Shown here: positions 10,467 to 20,935 of the stretch, one piece after another
Layout of the letters: each line of letters opens with the position of its first letter
How positions within the stretch are numbered: the first letter of the stretch is position 1
Notes under the pieces: generated by a model
Seen by the model: only the letters and a program-made list of their open reading frames with translations
Told to the model about the DNA's origin: nothing
Database searches by the model: none
Assembly: GCF_047948215.1 (NCBI RefSeq)
Contig: NC_134458.1
Location: forward strand, 140,968,036-141,032,035
DNA from: Lycorma delicatula
Lineage: Eukaryota > Arthropoda > Insecta > Hemiptera > Fulgoridae
Direction: 5' to 3'
DNA length: 64,000 bases
Position numbers and translations under genes: made by a program

Positions 10467-11035
10467 ATGTCAATTACAGTAAAACTGCCTAATGGTATGG
10501 CGACCAGAAGCGTCACAAGGCGGATATCTTCCTCTACGGGGTTGGGATGTTGATTATAACACCAAGTCAGGGGTATGAACTGAAGTTGAGTTCACTAAGG
10601 GAATTAGGATTAAATTCCGTTGTTGCGAGTGACATTTTTGTGGTGTGTTATTTATGTATGCATTTGCCTTGAATGATGACACATTTACACGAAATTGGCT
10701 CTACAAAGTGTAGAACTAGGCGCGGGGTTCGTGCTTCCACGAACTCGGTTAGCTAGTTTAGAGAGCAACGATGTAGGACATACAAGATGTCCGGACGACG
10801 CCTCCAGCGATGGTAAAAGCTGAGTTATAAATCACTGATGCAAATGTCTATCGAGGCATTTACATTGGTGGCATCCCAACGAGGCCTGGCTTATTACTAT
10901 GAGATGTAAAAAGTTAGAGGGCGAAAGACGACTCCCTTTAAAGCCCATAATGGCGTGGAACAATATGGGGGAAGGGCAATCGGAAGCGTCACAAGGTGGG
11001 TGGAATGTAGATTATAACTGTCGGGACTGTAAAAT
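10467..11035. repeat. Unclassified GC-richer repeat with imperfect direct repeats at both ends
   Basis: GAAGCGTCACAAGGCGG then GATGTTGATTATAAC at about 10507-10560 is echoed by GAAGCGTCACAAGGTGG then AATGTAGATTATAAC at about 10983-11018, some 476 bp further on. Between them is a hairpin GTTCGTG-CTTC-CACGAAC near 10728-10745. No coding frame is visible. It could be the 5' region of a LINE, a solo terminal repeat, or another repeat; I cannot decide. Confidence 0.45.
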
Positions 11036-11799
11036 TTTTTAAACCGACACAGAAAGGAGTATGAATTTCTTATTAAAACGAAATGCTAATATGCATATTT
11101 CTGTACCAGAACTATTAAAGTATAATATAAAAACTGTTTCAGACCTAATGTTATTCGTGCATCTTCAGTAATAAGGGATTACAGCTGTAAGAAAAATAAC
11201 CCTGGAGGATGAGTGATCGATAATCTAATTAATTAGATAAAAATAGGAGAAGAATAAGTGGTAAAAAAAAATTTGATTAAAAAAGCATAGTATTTTTTAT
11301 TTACTTTAATATTTAAAATCCTAAAATTGACAGCCAAGTACACGGTTTCGTTACACCTTTTTTTTTCTCCCTCCCCTGACTCTGTGTGGAACCCATGGCT
11401 AAGTATAACTCAGCCCAGGGAAGTGTCCTTAACTCTAACGGGCCTTCCCGCCCACCAGCTGTACGTCCGGCAAGGCAGGTCGGCCCGCCGGGTGGATCTT
11501 TTTTATTGTGCCAGCCTCTAACTCTCAGCGAGGAGATTCCGATTCCATCAATGTTGCAACCTTTACCTTCTTACAGAAGGCCGGATCTCGGTCTTGTCTG
11601 TGCCTTATACCTCAAATGAGGGGTTCCCAAGAGGATCCCCCACCGGGACTCTGGTCTTAACTCCCCCCTATTGGATAACGGTTTCTGAAGATCTCCATCA
11701 CAACAGGGAACTGTCATAGCGGTACACGTCATGTACGGAGTCTCCAACTGATCATCGGAGCTGGCACACCAAGGCATGTCAGTCCTTACAGCTGAGACT

Positions 11800-12310
11800 G
11801 TCCTACGCCCCCCTCCCGCTAGAAGTCCCTTCTCGCCTCCTCATCATTCTTAACTCGGAACACTGCCTGGAAAAGAGGCTGAACGCATTCCAACGAGCTG
11901 CAGAAGCAATTATGTGAGTCAGTAAGGATGAAGGTGTCAAGCCGGGAATCGCTGCATAAACCCTATGTTCCTTCCATTCAGGGTAATGAAACAAGATGTG
12001 TTCGACAGTGTCGTGCCCTACATACAGTTAGCATTATACAGTTGGTGTTGTCACGCCTCCCAATACGGTGTAGATAACTTCCAAAGTTCCCATGGACTGT
12101 GAACATTTGTGTAGTGTAATGGTTGAGGTCACACCAAACTTTCTTAAACCCCATAGTCGCAGGTCCGGCATCACTATCCTTGTCCAAGCTGCCGTCTCCC
12201 CAGCCAGCCACCTATCTTGCCAGACATTTAAGGTCACATAATCAAGTTAGCCGATACTCCAGCATACCTGTCCGTCCTCTCCTTAACCAGACGACTCCCC
12301 CGAAGCAGCG
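11800..12310 (-). pseudogene. R1-like LINE C-terminal region
   Basis: After a gap where the RT palm should be, the sequence resumes with KERTDRYAG, WQDRWLAGETAAWTRIVMPD and an MGTLEVIYTVLG relic of the LSGHGCF.YLHRIG block. In another frame VEHILFHYPEW-like wording gives the histidine part of the terminal zinc knuckle, then GLTPSSLLTH and ARWNAFSLFSRQ. These are conserved thumb and C-terminal blocks of R1-clade LINEs. Several frame changes; not functional. The 3' UTR at 11359-11800 is GC-rich and has no coding signal. Confidence 0.65.
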
Positions 12311-12479
12311 GTCATGACGGCTCCAAGCACTTTCCGATCAGCAAACTGGCCACTACCTAAGGGTCCGTCTATTGGCCGAGGCCGCCGTAGGACCCTAACA
12401 CAGCCAGTCTTGATGGCTGCGATAACGGTAGACATGATGAATGACCCTCCGTTTAGACGCTCGAGTGGGCTTGAATGGT

Positions 12480-13312
12480 CCACCGCCCTTCTAAAAACCG
12501 AGCTGATTTTTTTGTAGTCCGGGGCCTGCGTTAATTTCATCAACAAGCCGCATGGCCAGCTTGCGCTCAACGGCCTTACCCATGTTGTTCAGAAGTCATA
12601 CGGCCACCAGAAGTTAATTCGGCCACCAACTCTCGGCTTCGGAAGGAAGACCAGTTTGGCCTCTTTCCAGCAAGCCGGAAAAATTCCTGCTTGTACCCTT
12701 TGATTGGCAACGTCAACCGTGTCCCATGAAGCCTTTAGTAGGAGACCCTTAAATATTGCAGCTGGTATTCCATCAGGGCTCATGTCTATAGTCAACTCAG
12801 GCAACGTGTACCGTCATTGCTGGAAGTCGGTGGGGGCCTACCAACCCCCGTTCAACACATGGGAACAGCCTTTCCAGCGCTATTCTAGCACGTTCTTCCG
12901 ACAAAATTGGTAAACGTCTCCCAAAACGTTTCATAACCAGTCGATATGCCTGGCCCCAAGGATCTTCATCTAATTCTGAACAGAGTTCTAGCCATTTCCT
13001 CCTCTTCGCGTTCTTGATGGTGTTCCGAAGGGATCTCTTGCAATGCAAATAATTTTGGGATGCTAGATCATAGGCATCTCCACCACGTCACCTTAGTCGT
13101 TGCATAGTCCTCCGATGTCGCTGGAGTTTCATCCGTAAATTACTCATCTTGGAGGTCCACCAATAGGCTGGCCGATGACGGCGGTGTCTGACACCTAATC
13201 GAGCAGTCGCCTGTTTAACAGTGTCTTGTAGGATTTCGGGTGTGAGGTGTAGACTACGACGTATGTTGTCTGAGTCTTCCTCAACAATGGTATAAACTTC
13301 TCGAGATGTCAA
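12480..13312 (-). pseudogene. R1-like LINE linker and RT N-terminal region
   Basis: Three consecutive pieces belong together. 13088-13312 ends in a Trp-Trp and Arg-rich block (HRPAYWWTSKMSNLRMKLQR) typical just after the endonuclease. 12797-13048 has RKWLELCSELDEDPWGQAYR, a linker signature of this clade. 12589-12804 has MSPDGIPAAIFKGLL and CWKEAKLVFLPKP, the first RT blocks. In another frame, MGKAVERKLAMRLVDEINA and LQKNQLGF follow down to about 12480, where the frame stops. The palm with the catalytic aspartates is not found. Confidence 0.75.
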
Positions 13313-13359
13313 TCAAGTAGGAGGGCCTTGAATCCGTGGACGGAAGGAAGTATCCCCAA

Positions 13360-13940
13360 GTTCGACTAGGATAGCCAGATGGTCACTGGCGTTATAATTT
13401 GCCAGCACTCTCCGGAACAACAATCACGATTCCACCTCCCGTCGAGGATAGTGAGTTCTAGCACTGATGAATGTCCATAGGCAGAAAAAGATGGCGTACA
13501 GTCGTTCACGTAATAAAGATCTGAAGTACTCATTAATTCAACTAACAGCTCGCCTCACCTGTTAGTGTAAGCACTACCGGTTTCCACAGACTTACCGTTG
13601 AAATCTCTTACAAGCAAGAGCTTCTTCCTAGTTCCAGTAATCGTCGTATGCAATGCCCCAAAATATAAGCCCCACATTATGAATGCCCCATAATAGGCCA
13701 AGTCGCAGTTAGGAGAAACATAAGCTCCCATGATCACCATCTTCGCCAGTTCGATGCAGAGGTAGCCATCATCCTTTTTCAAAAGGTGCCAGGATAAACT
13801 TCTACTCACATCCCGTATTGCCACGTCGGCCCTGTTGCCCGTAGTTTAGTTGCAGTCAGCCACAACTGACCTGTTCGGTTCAGTCGTTACGAAAAAATTA
13901 GCTTGTTTCTCCTTAGCCGACTCTCCCACAAGATCATTCA
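13360..13940 (-). pseudogene. R1-like LINE endonuclease relic
   Basis: The longest intact piece (13555-13824) contains VAIRDVSRS, then GYLCIELAKMVIMGAYVSPN, then LLLVRDFNGKS, which corresponds to the GDFNAKS motif of exonuclease-endonuclease-phosphatase domains, with the Gly changed to Arg before the DFN. Upstream in a continuing frame, VGESAKEKQANFFVTTEPN looks like the N-terminal block ending in the catalytic Glu-Pro. This domain nicks target DNA in R1-type LINEs. Stops before and after the central piece show it is dead. The 5' end is truncated. Confidence 0.7.
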
Positions 13941-13948
13941 TTACACCT

Positions 13949-14540
13949 GCATTATGAAAAACACACATACGTATGATTAATTACTGAGTACACAAAAGAG
14001 GTTCCAAATCATATAAAAAAAGTATTTGGAATATCTAATAATCTTTTCTCACAAAAATCGTTACATTTTAACGAAAACTCGATTTTCCTCATTAATTCAG
14101 GAAATTATCTTTATTAATGGTCTGAACATTGTTTCTGTTACGTGTCATAATTAAAAAGACTATAGGCTACTTGACATAAAGTACAAGTCACTTCTGAACC
14201 TGCATAACCATTCTTAAGATAAAAAAATATCCCATTACAGTTTAATTAAAAAAGATAAGGATTGCAGTACGTTTTACCTTCTGCACTGAAAAAAAAAAAA
14301 CATATTTAACATCGGTAAACTACGCCCATTGAGGTTCAAGAAATGCTCAGCTATATAAATAACATATTCACTGTGTTCACCGAAGAAACCAACTATATGA
14401 AAACAGCATTACTTTCAAAGGACATTGTAACTAGTGCCTCTTGCACTTGTTTAGATACTTTACAACAATAAACGCGGGTTGAGACAAATTATTTAAAATA
14501 GCTCATTTACAGACAAATAATTTAAAATAGCTAATACCAC
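13949..14540. other. AT-rich spacer
   Basis: No gene or repeat recognised between the R1-like relic and the SINE. Confidence 0.4.
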
Positions 14541-14692
14541 TTCCGCCGGCCTCCGTGGCGCGAGTGATAGTGTCTCGGCCTTTCATCCGGAGGTCCTGAG
14601 GTCAGGCATTACATTTTTCATACACTACATTTCCATATCCCACGCACAAGCTTCAAGCTTACGTGGCGATGTCATCAAGCAAAAAAAAAAAC
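14541..14692 (+). repeat. tRNA-derived SINE (family B)
   Basis: CCTCCGTGGCGCGAGTGATA is a good polymerase III A-box region, followed by TCTCGGCCTTTCATCCGGAG. The B box is damaged: GGTCCTGAGGTCAGGC seems to have lost a piece between the two GGTC words. The body continues with ACATTTTTCATACACTACAT, CCATATCCCACGCACAAGC and ACGTGGCGATGTCATCAAGC and ends in a poly-A run. SINEs of this kind are transcribed by Pol III and moved by LINE machinery. Confidence 0.8.
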
Positions 14693-14811
14693 AAAAATAA
14701 AATAATAATGCTTCTTCTATCAACAAAAAATGTATTATTTATATTATCTCTATTGGATAAGGGGATTATTATTTTAATTTTGACTAAAGGTGGAAAAAAA
14801 ACTATTCTGGT

Positions 14812-14899
14812 TACGCTACAAAATTTCCATTTCATATTGCTATGCACAAGTTTAAAGGTTATGTGGTGAATTAATCATTTCAAAAGAAAAAAAAAAATC
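14812..14899 (+). repeat. SINE family B tail, 5' truncated copy
   Basis: GCTACAAAATTTCCATTTCA, ATGCACAAGTTTAAAGG and TATGTGGTGAATTAATCAT followed by a poly-A run lines up with the tail of the SINE 190 bp upstream. It has no head, as expected for a 5'-truncated insertion or an older copy. Confidence 0.55.
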
Positions 14900-15835
14900 A
14901 AGGTTTCATATTTCCATATGCATAATTTTTTTCTGTTTATAAACAACGAATACGCTCATAAACGTGTTTAATTATTATTTACCTAAGTTTAGTAAGAGCT
15001 GTAGAATAATGTATATTATTAAAAACTATAATTATACAATCAAAGCAAAATATATAGTACTAAAAGGAAAAAAATTAGCAATTTTCCCTGTCATTTTTCC
15101 AATTGTTTAAAATTAATACAGGGAAAATATGTAACAACTCTTAGAATGAGGATAAAAAGAGAGATAGATATACTATGAAATCGGGTAAAGAATTTCACAT
15201 ACGTAAAGTTATAAGGAAAGAATGGACATTTAACAAAACGTTAAGTGTTTTAGGAATTTGAAAAAAAGAATATAAAAACGCGTATTTCGATTATTGGCAT
15301 CAGATAAGCCAAACAATTTCTGTTTTAAATTAGACAATTTAGAAAAGAAGTTTTTACTCATAATTTGTAACAATTATTAGAATTTTAATAATATACTTCT
15401 TTCACTGAATTTTAGCCATTTAAGTGGCCTTTAAAAAAATTCATTTGTAAAAATTACAATTCATTTAAAAAATTCACTTTGCGTGAGTGGGTATTTAAAA
15501 ACTCTTTATAGTCAACTATTTAACTTGTCAGAAACAACATTGTATACAATAAATAATGATCGAAAGTAATCGTTTGTTTAACTACAATTAATTAAAGAGG
15601 AGTGTAAATTTTACATACTGTTTTTTTTTTCACAAATAAAGTTTTTTAAAGCAAATAACTTGTCTTTAAAGTTGTAACGCAAGATGAATATGGTTCTATC
15701 TTACACTTGATCACACAATATTGACATCTTAACAAGAATATAGTTGATAACAACAATTTTAATTGCAAACAGTTACTACTAATTTATCGTAAATTACGAT
15801 AAATATCTACAGAGAAAACAAAAAATTAAATTAGT
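14900..15835. other. AT-rich spacer
   Basis: Nothing recognised. Confidence 0.4.
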
Positions 15836-16025
15836 TATTATTATTATTATTATGCTGTTACGGCCAACATGGGACCACTTAAGTCAATCTTAGTTGGATC
15901 TTTTCTGAGAAAAGCATGTTATTTTACTCTTCCGAGCTGCCCAGTATTTCTTCATCCGTTCAGATCTTGCTTTCTTTTCCTCATCCGTAAACACCCTCTT
16001 CGTTGTATTTTGTCGTTTGTTTAAA
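15836..16025 (-). mobile_element. LINE 3' end (RTE-like), 5' truncated, with (ATA)n tail
   Basis: On the minus strand the frame reads KRVFTDEEKKARSERMKKYW then AARKSK before a stop. A charged SERMKKYW-type ending is familiar from the C terminus of RTE-like LINE proteins in insects; that is recall of the family, not a database hit. A short 3' UTR with GGTCCCATGTTGGCCGTAAC follows and the sequence ends in a run of ATA/TAA triplets (15838-15853 on plus), a common tail type for such LINEs. A (TA)n tract lies at its 5' end (16029-16050). Confidence 0.55.
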
Positions 16026-16082
16026 TCTAATATATATATATATATATATAATGAGGTCAAAATGGGTTTAAAAAAATGTGGT

Positions 16083-16517
16083 ATGGTTTTTTGCATTTCC
16101 TAGACGTTTGATGACCCAGGGATCCCAAAAATTAAAAAAAAAGTGGAGGAAAATTTTCAAACGTTCGTAAGTGTGTACGTATGTTGACGTGTTTGAAGCT
16201 AAATAACTTATAACAGGATAAATTGATTTCGTACAGAAATTCGTGTGTTTGGGGCTCTTGTTGGTAAACTTTTGGGGTAATATTTTGGAATAAATAGTTT
16301 TTTGAGAACAATCTTGTCAAAATTTTGCAAACATAACCTCAATTTATATTAAGCACAGTACATGCGTGCATGCTTATCTTACCATTTTTCTCCCAACTTC
16401 CCCCTTTCCCAAAAATCGAAAACAGCTATCTTTTTATTTATTGCGTATTTTTTTACAGATTTTTTTTGTCTTCCTAGGCATAGTAGTAATGCAAGTGACC
16501 AAAAAAAAAAAAAAAAA
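16083..16517 (+). mobile_element. MITE family M, copy a (left portion)
   Basis: This block matches, in inverted orientation, the minus-strand copy at 32468-33440 over long stretches: a GACCCAGGGATCCCAAAA region, CCCCAAAAATCG-like wording, CATGCTTATCTTACCA, and CCTAGGCATAGTAGTA. It breaks off after GCAAGTGACC and an A-run, just where other copies continue with TACTTTGGGG. The sequence that follows is a Tigger transposon. Confidence 0.7.
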
Positions 16518-18585
16518 GGAATGGAACCGGCGAATAACGAGCTCGCTTGTAACGAGCGAAATTCCGGGATTTGTTTGGGTTTCTATCTCATTATGATAAA
16601 TTACCTTGCTTTTAGCGAAGTATCGACGCATCATAAACTTAGTTATAATGAGCAATTTCATTTCTTAAAATACTGTAATTAAAAAACCGTTAAATAACAA
16701 CCAAATAATCTCAACTCAAGGGAAATTGCATTTCTTCATTTACGAAATATACATTTTACGATTTATACGTAAAGAATGTGACATTTTATCTTAGGCTTGT
16801 TCAGGTCAGGTCTGAAGGGTGAAAAAGAGTTTGTAACAGGACGTTGTACAGTACGTACAGTACAGGTTTCATTACGGTATTAAAAAGGCTGGTACTTAAT
16901 TCAATTACTCTGGTTTTTCTGTTTGCAAACTTCCAGGAAGGATTGGGGCCAAACAGTGATCCATCAAATCGCCCAAACAGGTTCATCGAACTCTACAGCA
17001 CATTTTAAACGATTTAAGTGAAAGTGAAGAGGGGCGTGGTTAAAGATAAATTTTACGTGTCCTACCCTCACTTGCAAATTGGACATTTTTAATGCCGATG
17101 AAACCGGTTTGTTTTATAAATTAACCCCCGACAAAACTTTTAAATTTAAAGGTGGGAAACAGTCAAAGGTCAGGCTAACGATTTTGCTATGTTCAAATTC
17201 GACTGGGACAGAAAAACTGAAACTTTTAGTAATAGGGAAATCAAGAAATCCAAGATGTTTTAAGAATGTGAAAAAACTTCCCGTTGATTACGTGTCTAAT
17301 TCTAAAGCATGGATAACTCCAATGATTTTCGAACAAGAAGTTCATAAATGGGATTTGGAATTGCAAAAAAAATAACAGAACAATTTTATTGTTGATCGAC
17401 AATTGCCCCGCTCATCCGTCACTGCACAACTTAAAAAATACAAATTTTGTGTTTTTACCGCCTAATACCACAGAAAAACTGCAGCCGATGGATCAGGGGG
17501 TTATTCGCAGTTTTGAAGTTCATTACAGGCGGTTAATGCTTTTAAAAATTATTGAGAACGTGGACGACAAAAAAGAAATTCAAATGACGGTTTTAGATGC
17601 TATCAGATTTATGAAGCGAGCTTGTTGTAACGTTATCACATACAATTCGAAATAGTTTTAAAAAATCCGGTCTCATTCCACGCCATATTTCGACGGAAGA
17701 TTACCAGATGAAGGCGATGTACCGCTCTCAGAATGGATTCAAACTGTTAATTCGACAACAAAAAATTAGCCTTTCAAGATTACTCAATAGATGACTACGC
17801 AACAGCCCCGATGACGACGTACATACTACAGAAATTCCGACTGATAAAGACATTATTACTGAGGTAACTCAGAGCCGTGCAGATGATAGCGAAGCTGAAA
17901 TTGAAAACAAAAATGAATCTACTAATCGCGCAGTCGTATCAGTTACTGACGCCAATAAAAAATTAACGGAGTTTAGTGAGATTAATAACGTAACTGATGA
18001 ATTTGTTTAGTACTTGAATAAAGTACAAAACTTTTTTGATGACTACAGGTGTAAGATTATTAAACAAACAAAAATAAACGATTATTTTAAGACTAATTAG
18101 TTTGTATGAGCAATTAAATTCTGATGTATTCTGCTAGAATGAAGGAAAAATAGATTAGAATGATTTTTTAGATTTAATAAACACAGTTTGCACGAAAAAC
18201 GTGTGACATAGAAATTTTTGTGTGGTGTTCATTTGTTACTTTCCTCGATGATTTTAGTATGGTTAACCGCACACTTATTACCATTTTTTTTTATTTGCTA
18301 ATTCATTGAACGCTAACAGTTTTGGTTAAAAGCAAAACGTATTAGCATCTAAAAATTGTATTACATCTAAATTCTATTTGTTAGTCTATAATACAAAACG
18401 CATCGATATTTTATTTGAAAACAGCTTCTTCTTAGGTATACAGTATTATATTTTATGTATTATAATAGATAATGACGGCGTAAAGATTTATGGTTACGAG
18501 GTGGAAACTCGGAAGTACCGAGCGCTGGGCTGTAACGAGCATATTGGATCGGTCCCTTGAATCTCGTTATCACCATGTTTTACTG
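16518..18585 (+). mobile_element. Pogo/Tigger-type DNA transposon
   Basis: A DDE transposase relic (17060-18098) sits between a 5' non-coding part with repeated AACGAG words (16534-16560) and a 3' terminal region ending TGTTTTACTG at 18585, followed by TA and a (TA)n tract. A second copy of the 3' terminal region occurs at 22731-22914, which confirms the 3' end. Tiggers insert at TA and duplicate it. The 5' terminal repeat is too diverged to define to the base. The N-terminal DNA-binding part of the transposase is missing, so a deletion lies upstream of about 17060. Confidence 0.8.
17060..18098 (+). pseudogene. Tigger (pogo-group) DDE transposase relic
   Basis: The first open piece (17079-17375) starts with DIFNADETGLFYKL, which carries the first catalytic Asp. 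The frame breaks in an A-run at about 17365-17373 and resumes at 17375-17655 with LLIDNCPAHPSL (second Asp) and LQPMDQGVIRSF (third Asp), the two 32 residues apart. This DD-about-30-D spacing is typical of Tigger-type pogo elements. The C-terminal region (17656-18098) is acidic and has at least two more stops or shifts. The helix-turn-helix and CENP-B-like N terminus is absent. It would have cut and pasted the element at TA sites; this copy is dead. Confidence 0.88.
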
Positions 18586-18685
18586 TATATATATATATAT
18601 ATAAATTATTCGCTTTACTTCTACCGTTATGAATATATTTACATCGTTAGGTGCTTATAAATAAACATCTAACGTATATATATAT

Positions 18686-18746
<61 letters not shown>

Positions 18747-18762
18747 TGATATTCACGAATCT

Positions 18763-18818
<56 letters not shown>

Positions 18819-18820
18819 GT
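18586..18820. repeat. Microsatellite block (TA)n, (GT)n, (AC)n
   Basis: A (TA)n tract directly after the Tigger end, then (GT)n joined to a long (AT)n at about 18677-18741, and (AC)n joined to (AT)n at about 18770-18818. The GT and AC tracts are complementary and about 70 bp apart, so the block can fold back on itself. Confidence 0.9.
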
Positions 18821-19630
18821 TTTTTAAAAATATACAGTAAGAAAATACAGTAAAATTAAATAGATTAAATACTTCAAAGGTTTAATCAATTACAAGATTT
18901 AAAAAAAATATATATATTTTTAAAAAGCTTTTTATATAATTTTAGTAATATTTCTATATGATAAAAACAAATAACATGGAATAAGTAACATGTAGATTTA
19001 ACTTTTAAAACGTATAATGTAGTAAAAAATAAAATTTATGAAATAAGCACTTATAAACACACGAATTTTCTTATATATAAGTAAGCAATCTCAATTACGT
19101 GATAACATTTTTAAAAAACAAATAAAAATACTATTATAAATAATTATAAAATAATGATAGAAAAACAAACTAAACCTTTTTAATTTTAAAATACAAATGT
19201 ATTTGGAATAATAATAATAATATAGGATAAAGCTTAAAAATCTTTTAAAAAAGTTAAAATTCGCTATTCATAAACTTTGCACCCCCCTTATAATATTTTA
19301 AGAAGATTTAATAAGAAATTTAATAATACTACACGCTTAAATAGTAGATTCTTTTTATAGCATTAATACAAATGTGTTAGTGCTATAAAAATGTCAACGT
19401 CAGCCGTACAATACTTGAAAAAATCACAATTTAAATTATGAAATTAAAAATTCTATGAAAGCATTAAATTATTTAAGATAAAAAATATGATGAGTTGGGA
19501 TATCAAAAAAATTAATAAAATTCATAAAAAATGAATTAAGGAAATAATACACCTTGGTTATAAATATTCTCATTAATGTTTAAATGTTAATAATAGAAAA
19601 GTATAATATATATTTAATAAACATTTATTT
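18821..19630. other. AT-rich spacer
   Basis: Nothing recognised. Confidence 0.4.
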
Positions 19631-19910
19631 TTTTCTTTTTCCTGTTTAGCTTCCGGTAATTACCTTTCAGATAATACTGCAGAGGATGGTATGAGTATAA
19701 ATGAAGTGTCGTCTTGTACAGTCTCAGTTTGATCATTCCTGAGATGTGTGGTTAATTGAAACCCAAACACGAAGAACACCTGTATCCACGATCTAATATT
19801 CAAAACCGTGTAAAAATAACTGACTTTACTAGGTCTTGAACGCTGGAACTCGACTTTCAAATGAGCTGATTTGGGAAGACGCGTTTACCACTAGACCAAC
19901 CCGGTGGGTT
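19631..19910 (-). repeat. tRNA-derived SINE (family A), near full length
   Basis: Read on the minus strand from 19910 it begins with a tRNA-like head: A-box-like TCTAGTGGTAAACGCGTCTT, then a B-box-like GTTCAAGACC near 19833. The body follows with GGTTTTGAATATTAGATCG, GGGTTTCAATTAACCACACA, TCTCAGGAATGATCAAACTG and a GTAATTACCGGAAGC near the 3' end, then an A-rich tail. Two plus-strand relatives lie at 32155 and 51537. All three are diverged from one another by many substitutions. Confidence 0.85.
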
Positions 19911-20750
19911 AAACTTGTTTTCTTACATTTAATAAATATAACTATGGAAACGCATCAGAAAACATCGTTAACAATTATTATTAATCCTCAATTTTATATC
20001 TCAAGATTTTATTATTACTTTCCTATCTGTTATAGAATATGTTATAAGATTTGTAATGACCGTTTGTGTAGTGCACTGATCTCAATTAAGTTGTTTATTT
20101 GAAATCAGTACACTAATTTTATTAGCATATTAATTAGTAACCTCATTATTAATTGAGGTCATTTAAATCTACGCGAACGCCTTCAGAAAGTCTACCTTCA
20201 CACATATTCCACTTGTGAAAACAATGAAAAAAGTTCATATAAACATTTGTTCAAAAATTTTCGTTTGCGAGTTATGGCTAAGTGAAAGATTTCGCTCGGA
20301 TTTCAGCTACCCAGATGAAATGAGATCAAACTGCAATTTTCGGATCCAAAAAATGCAGTTTGATCAAACATAGTTAATTACGGGACAGAAATTATTTACT
20401 TGTTATGTTTTAAGACCTAAAAAATCGAATATAAGAGGTTTCAGCACCGTATCTTTAGTAGTCTTTGAGAAACCCAGAGTGAAAACCAATAAATTGGGGT
20501 CAAAAACCTTATTTTAAAACCATCGATTGCTTGGTGAAATTGTGAATTAGATCCTCATTAAAGAAAAAAAAAGAATAACCTTTTTCTTTATTATATTCTG
20601 TTTCCATGGCATTGAAAAAGATGTGTATACGTTGGTTACCTTAGTAACCAATCTTACATAAATATACACATCTTACACAAAAAAAAAACGTTTAGTTTTT
20701 CTTTTTTAGGTTTCAATAAATTCTGAATATTTTAAACGTTATTTATTAAT
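19911..20750. other. AT-rich spacer with an imperfect palindrome
   Basis: No gene seen. At about 20616-20678, outer arms AAGATGTGTATA and TATACACATCTT enclose an inner hairpin TTGGTTAC-CTTA-GTAACCAA. Confidence 0.5.
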
Positions 20751-20935
20751 ATTATTCTCACAACTGTTAAAGTAACAAATTCTGCGAGGGTCCAGGGGCT
20801 GGAGCCCTCATACTAGATGAGAATAATGACCGAAGCGAAATCTGCGGCCCTGGGACCTGAGAACCTCCTGGGTCGACTTCGGAGTTCTCCTGGGTCCCGA
20901 GAGTCCAGAGACGGAGCACCGACCGGTTATTTATA
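20751..20935. repeat. GC-rich structured repeat of unknown class
   Basis: This stretch is strikingly GC-rich against its surroundings. ATTATTCTCA at 20751 is the exact complement of TGAGAATAAT at 20818. The words GAGGGTCCAGGGGCTGGAGC, CCCTGGGACCTGAGAACCTC and TCTCCTGGGTCCCGAGAG are variants of one theme and can pair with each other. No coding frame. The opening word also occurs in the repeat near 5207. It may be a non-autonomous transposon or a structured RNA-like repeat. Confidence 0.5.

Larger units (their letters stand above)
11359..13940 (-). mobile_element. Decayed R1-like LINE (EEP endonuclease, RT fingers, C-terminal region)
   Basis: Reading down from 13940 on the minus strand gives an EEP-type endonuclease relic, a linker, the N-terminal part of an RT, a C-terminal WQDRW/ETAAWTR region, a zinc-knuckle relic, and a GC-rich 3' UTR ending in a short A-run (T-run on the plus strand at about 11359-11366). 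TTACACCT flanks both ends (11351-11358 and 13941-13948) and may be an 8-bp target-site duplication. Domain order fits the R1 clade. Many stops and frame changes occur and the RT core is missing, so it is an old dead copy. Confidence 0.8.

Noticed and set aside
11327..12317. Plus-strand open frames opposite the R1-like LINE
   Set aside because: They are shadows of the minus-strand coding relic and its GC-rich 3' UTR.
12314..12913. Further plus-strand frames over the RT relic
   Set aside because: Antisense to recognisable minus-strand RT blocks.
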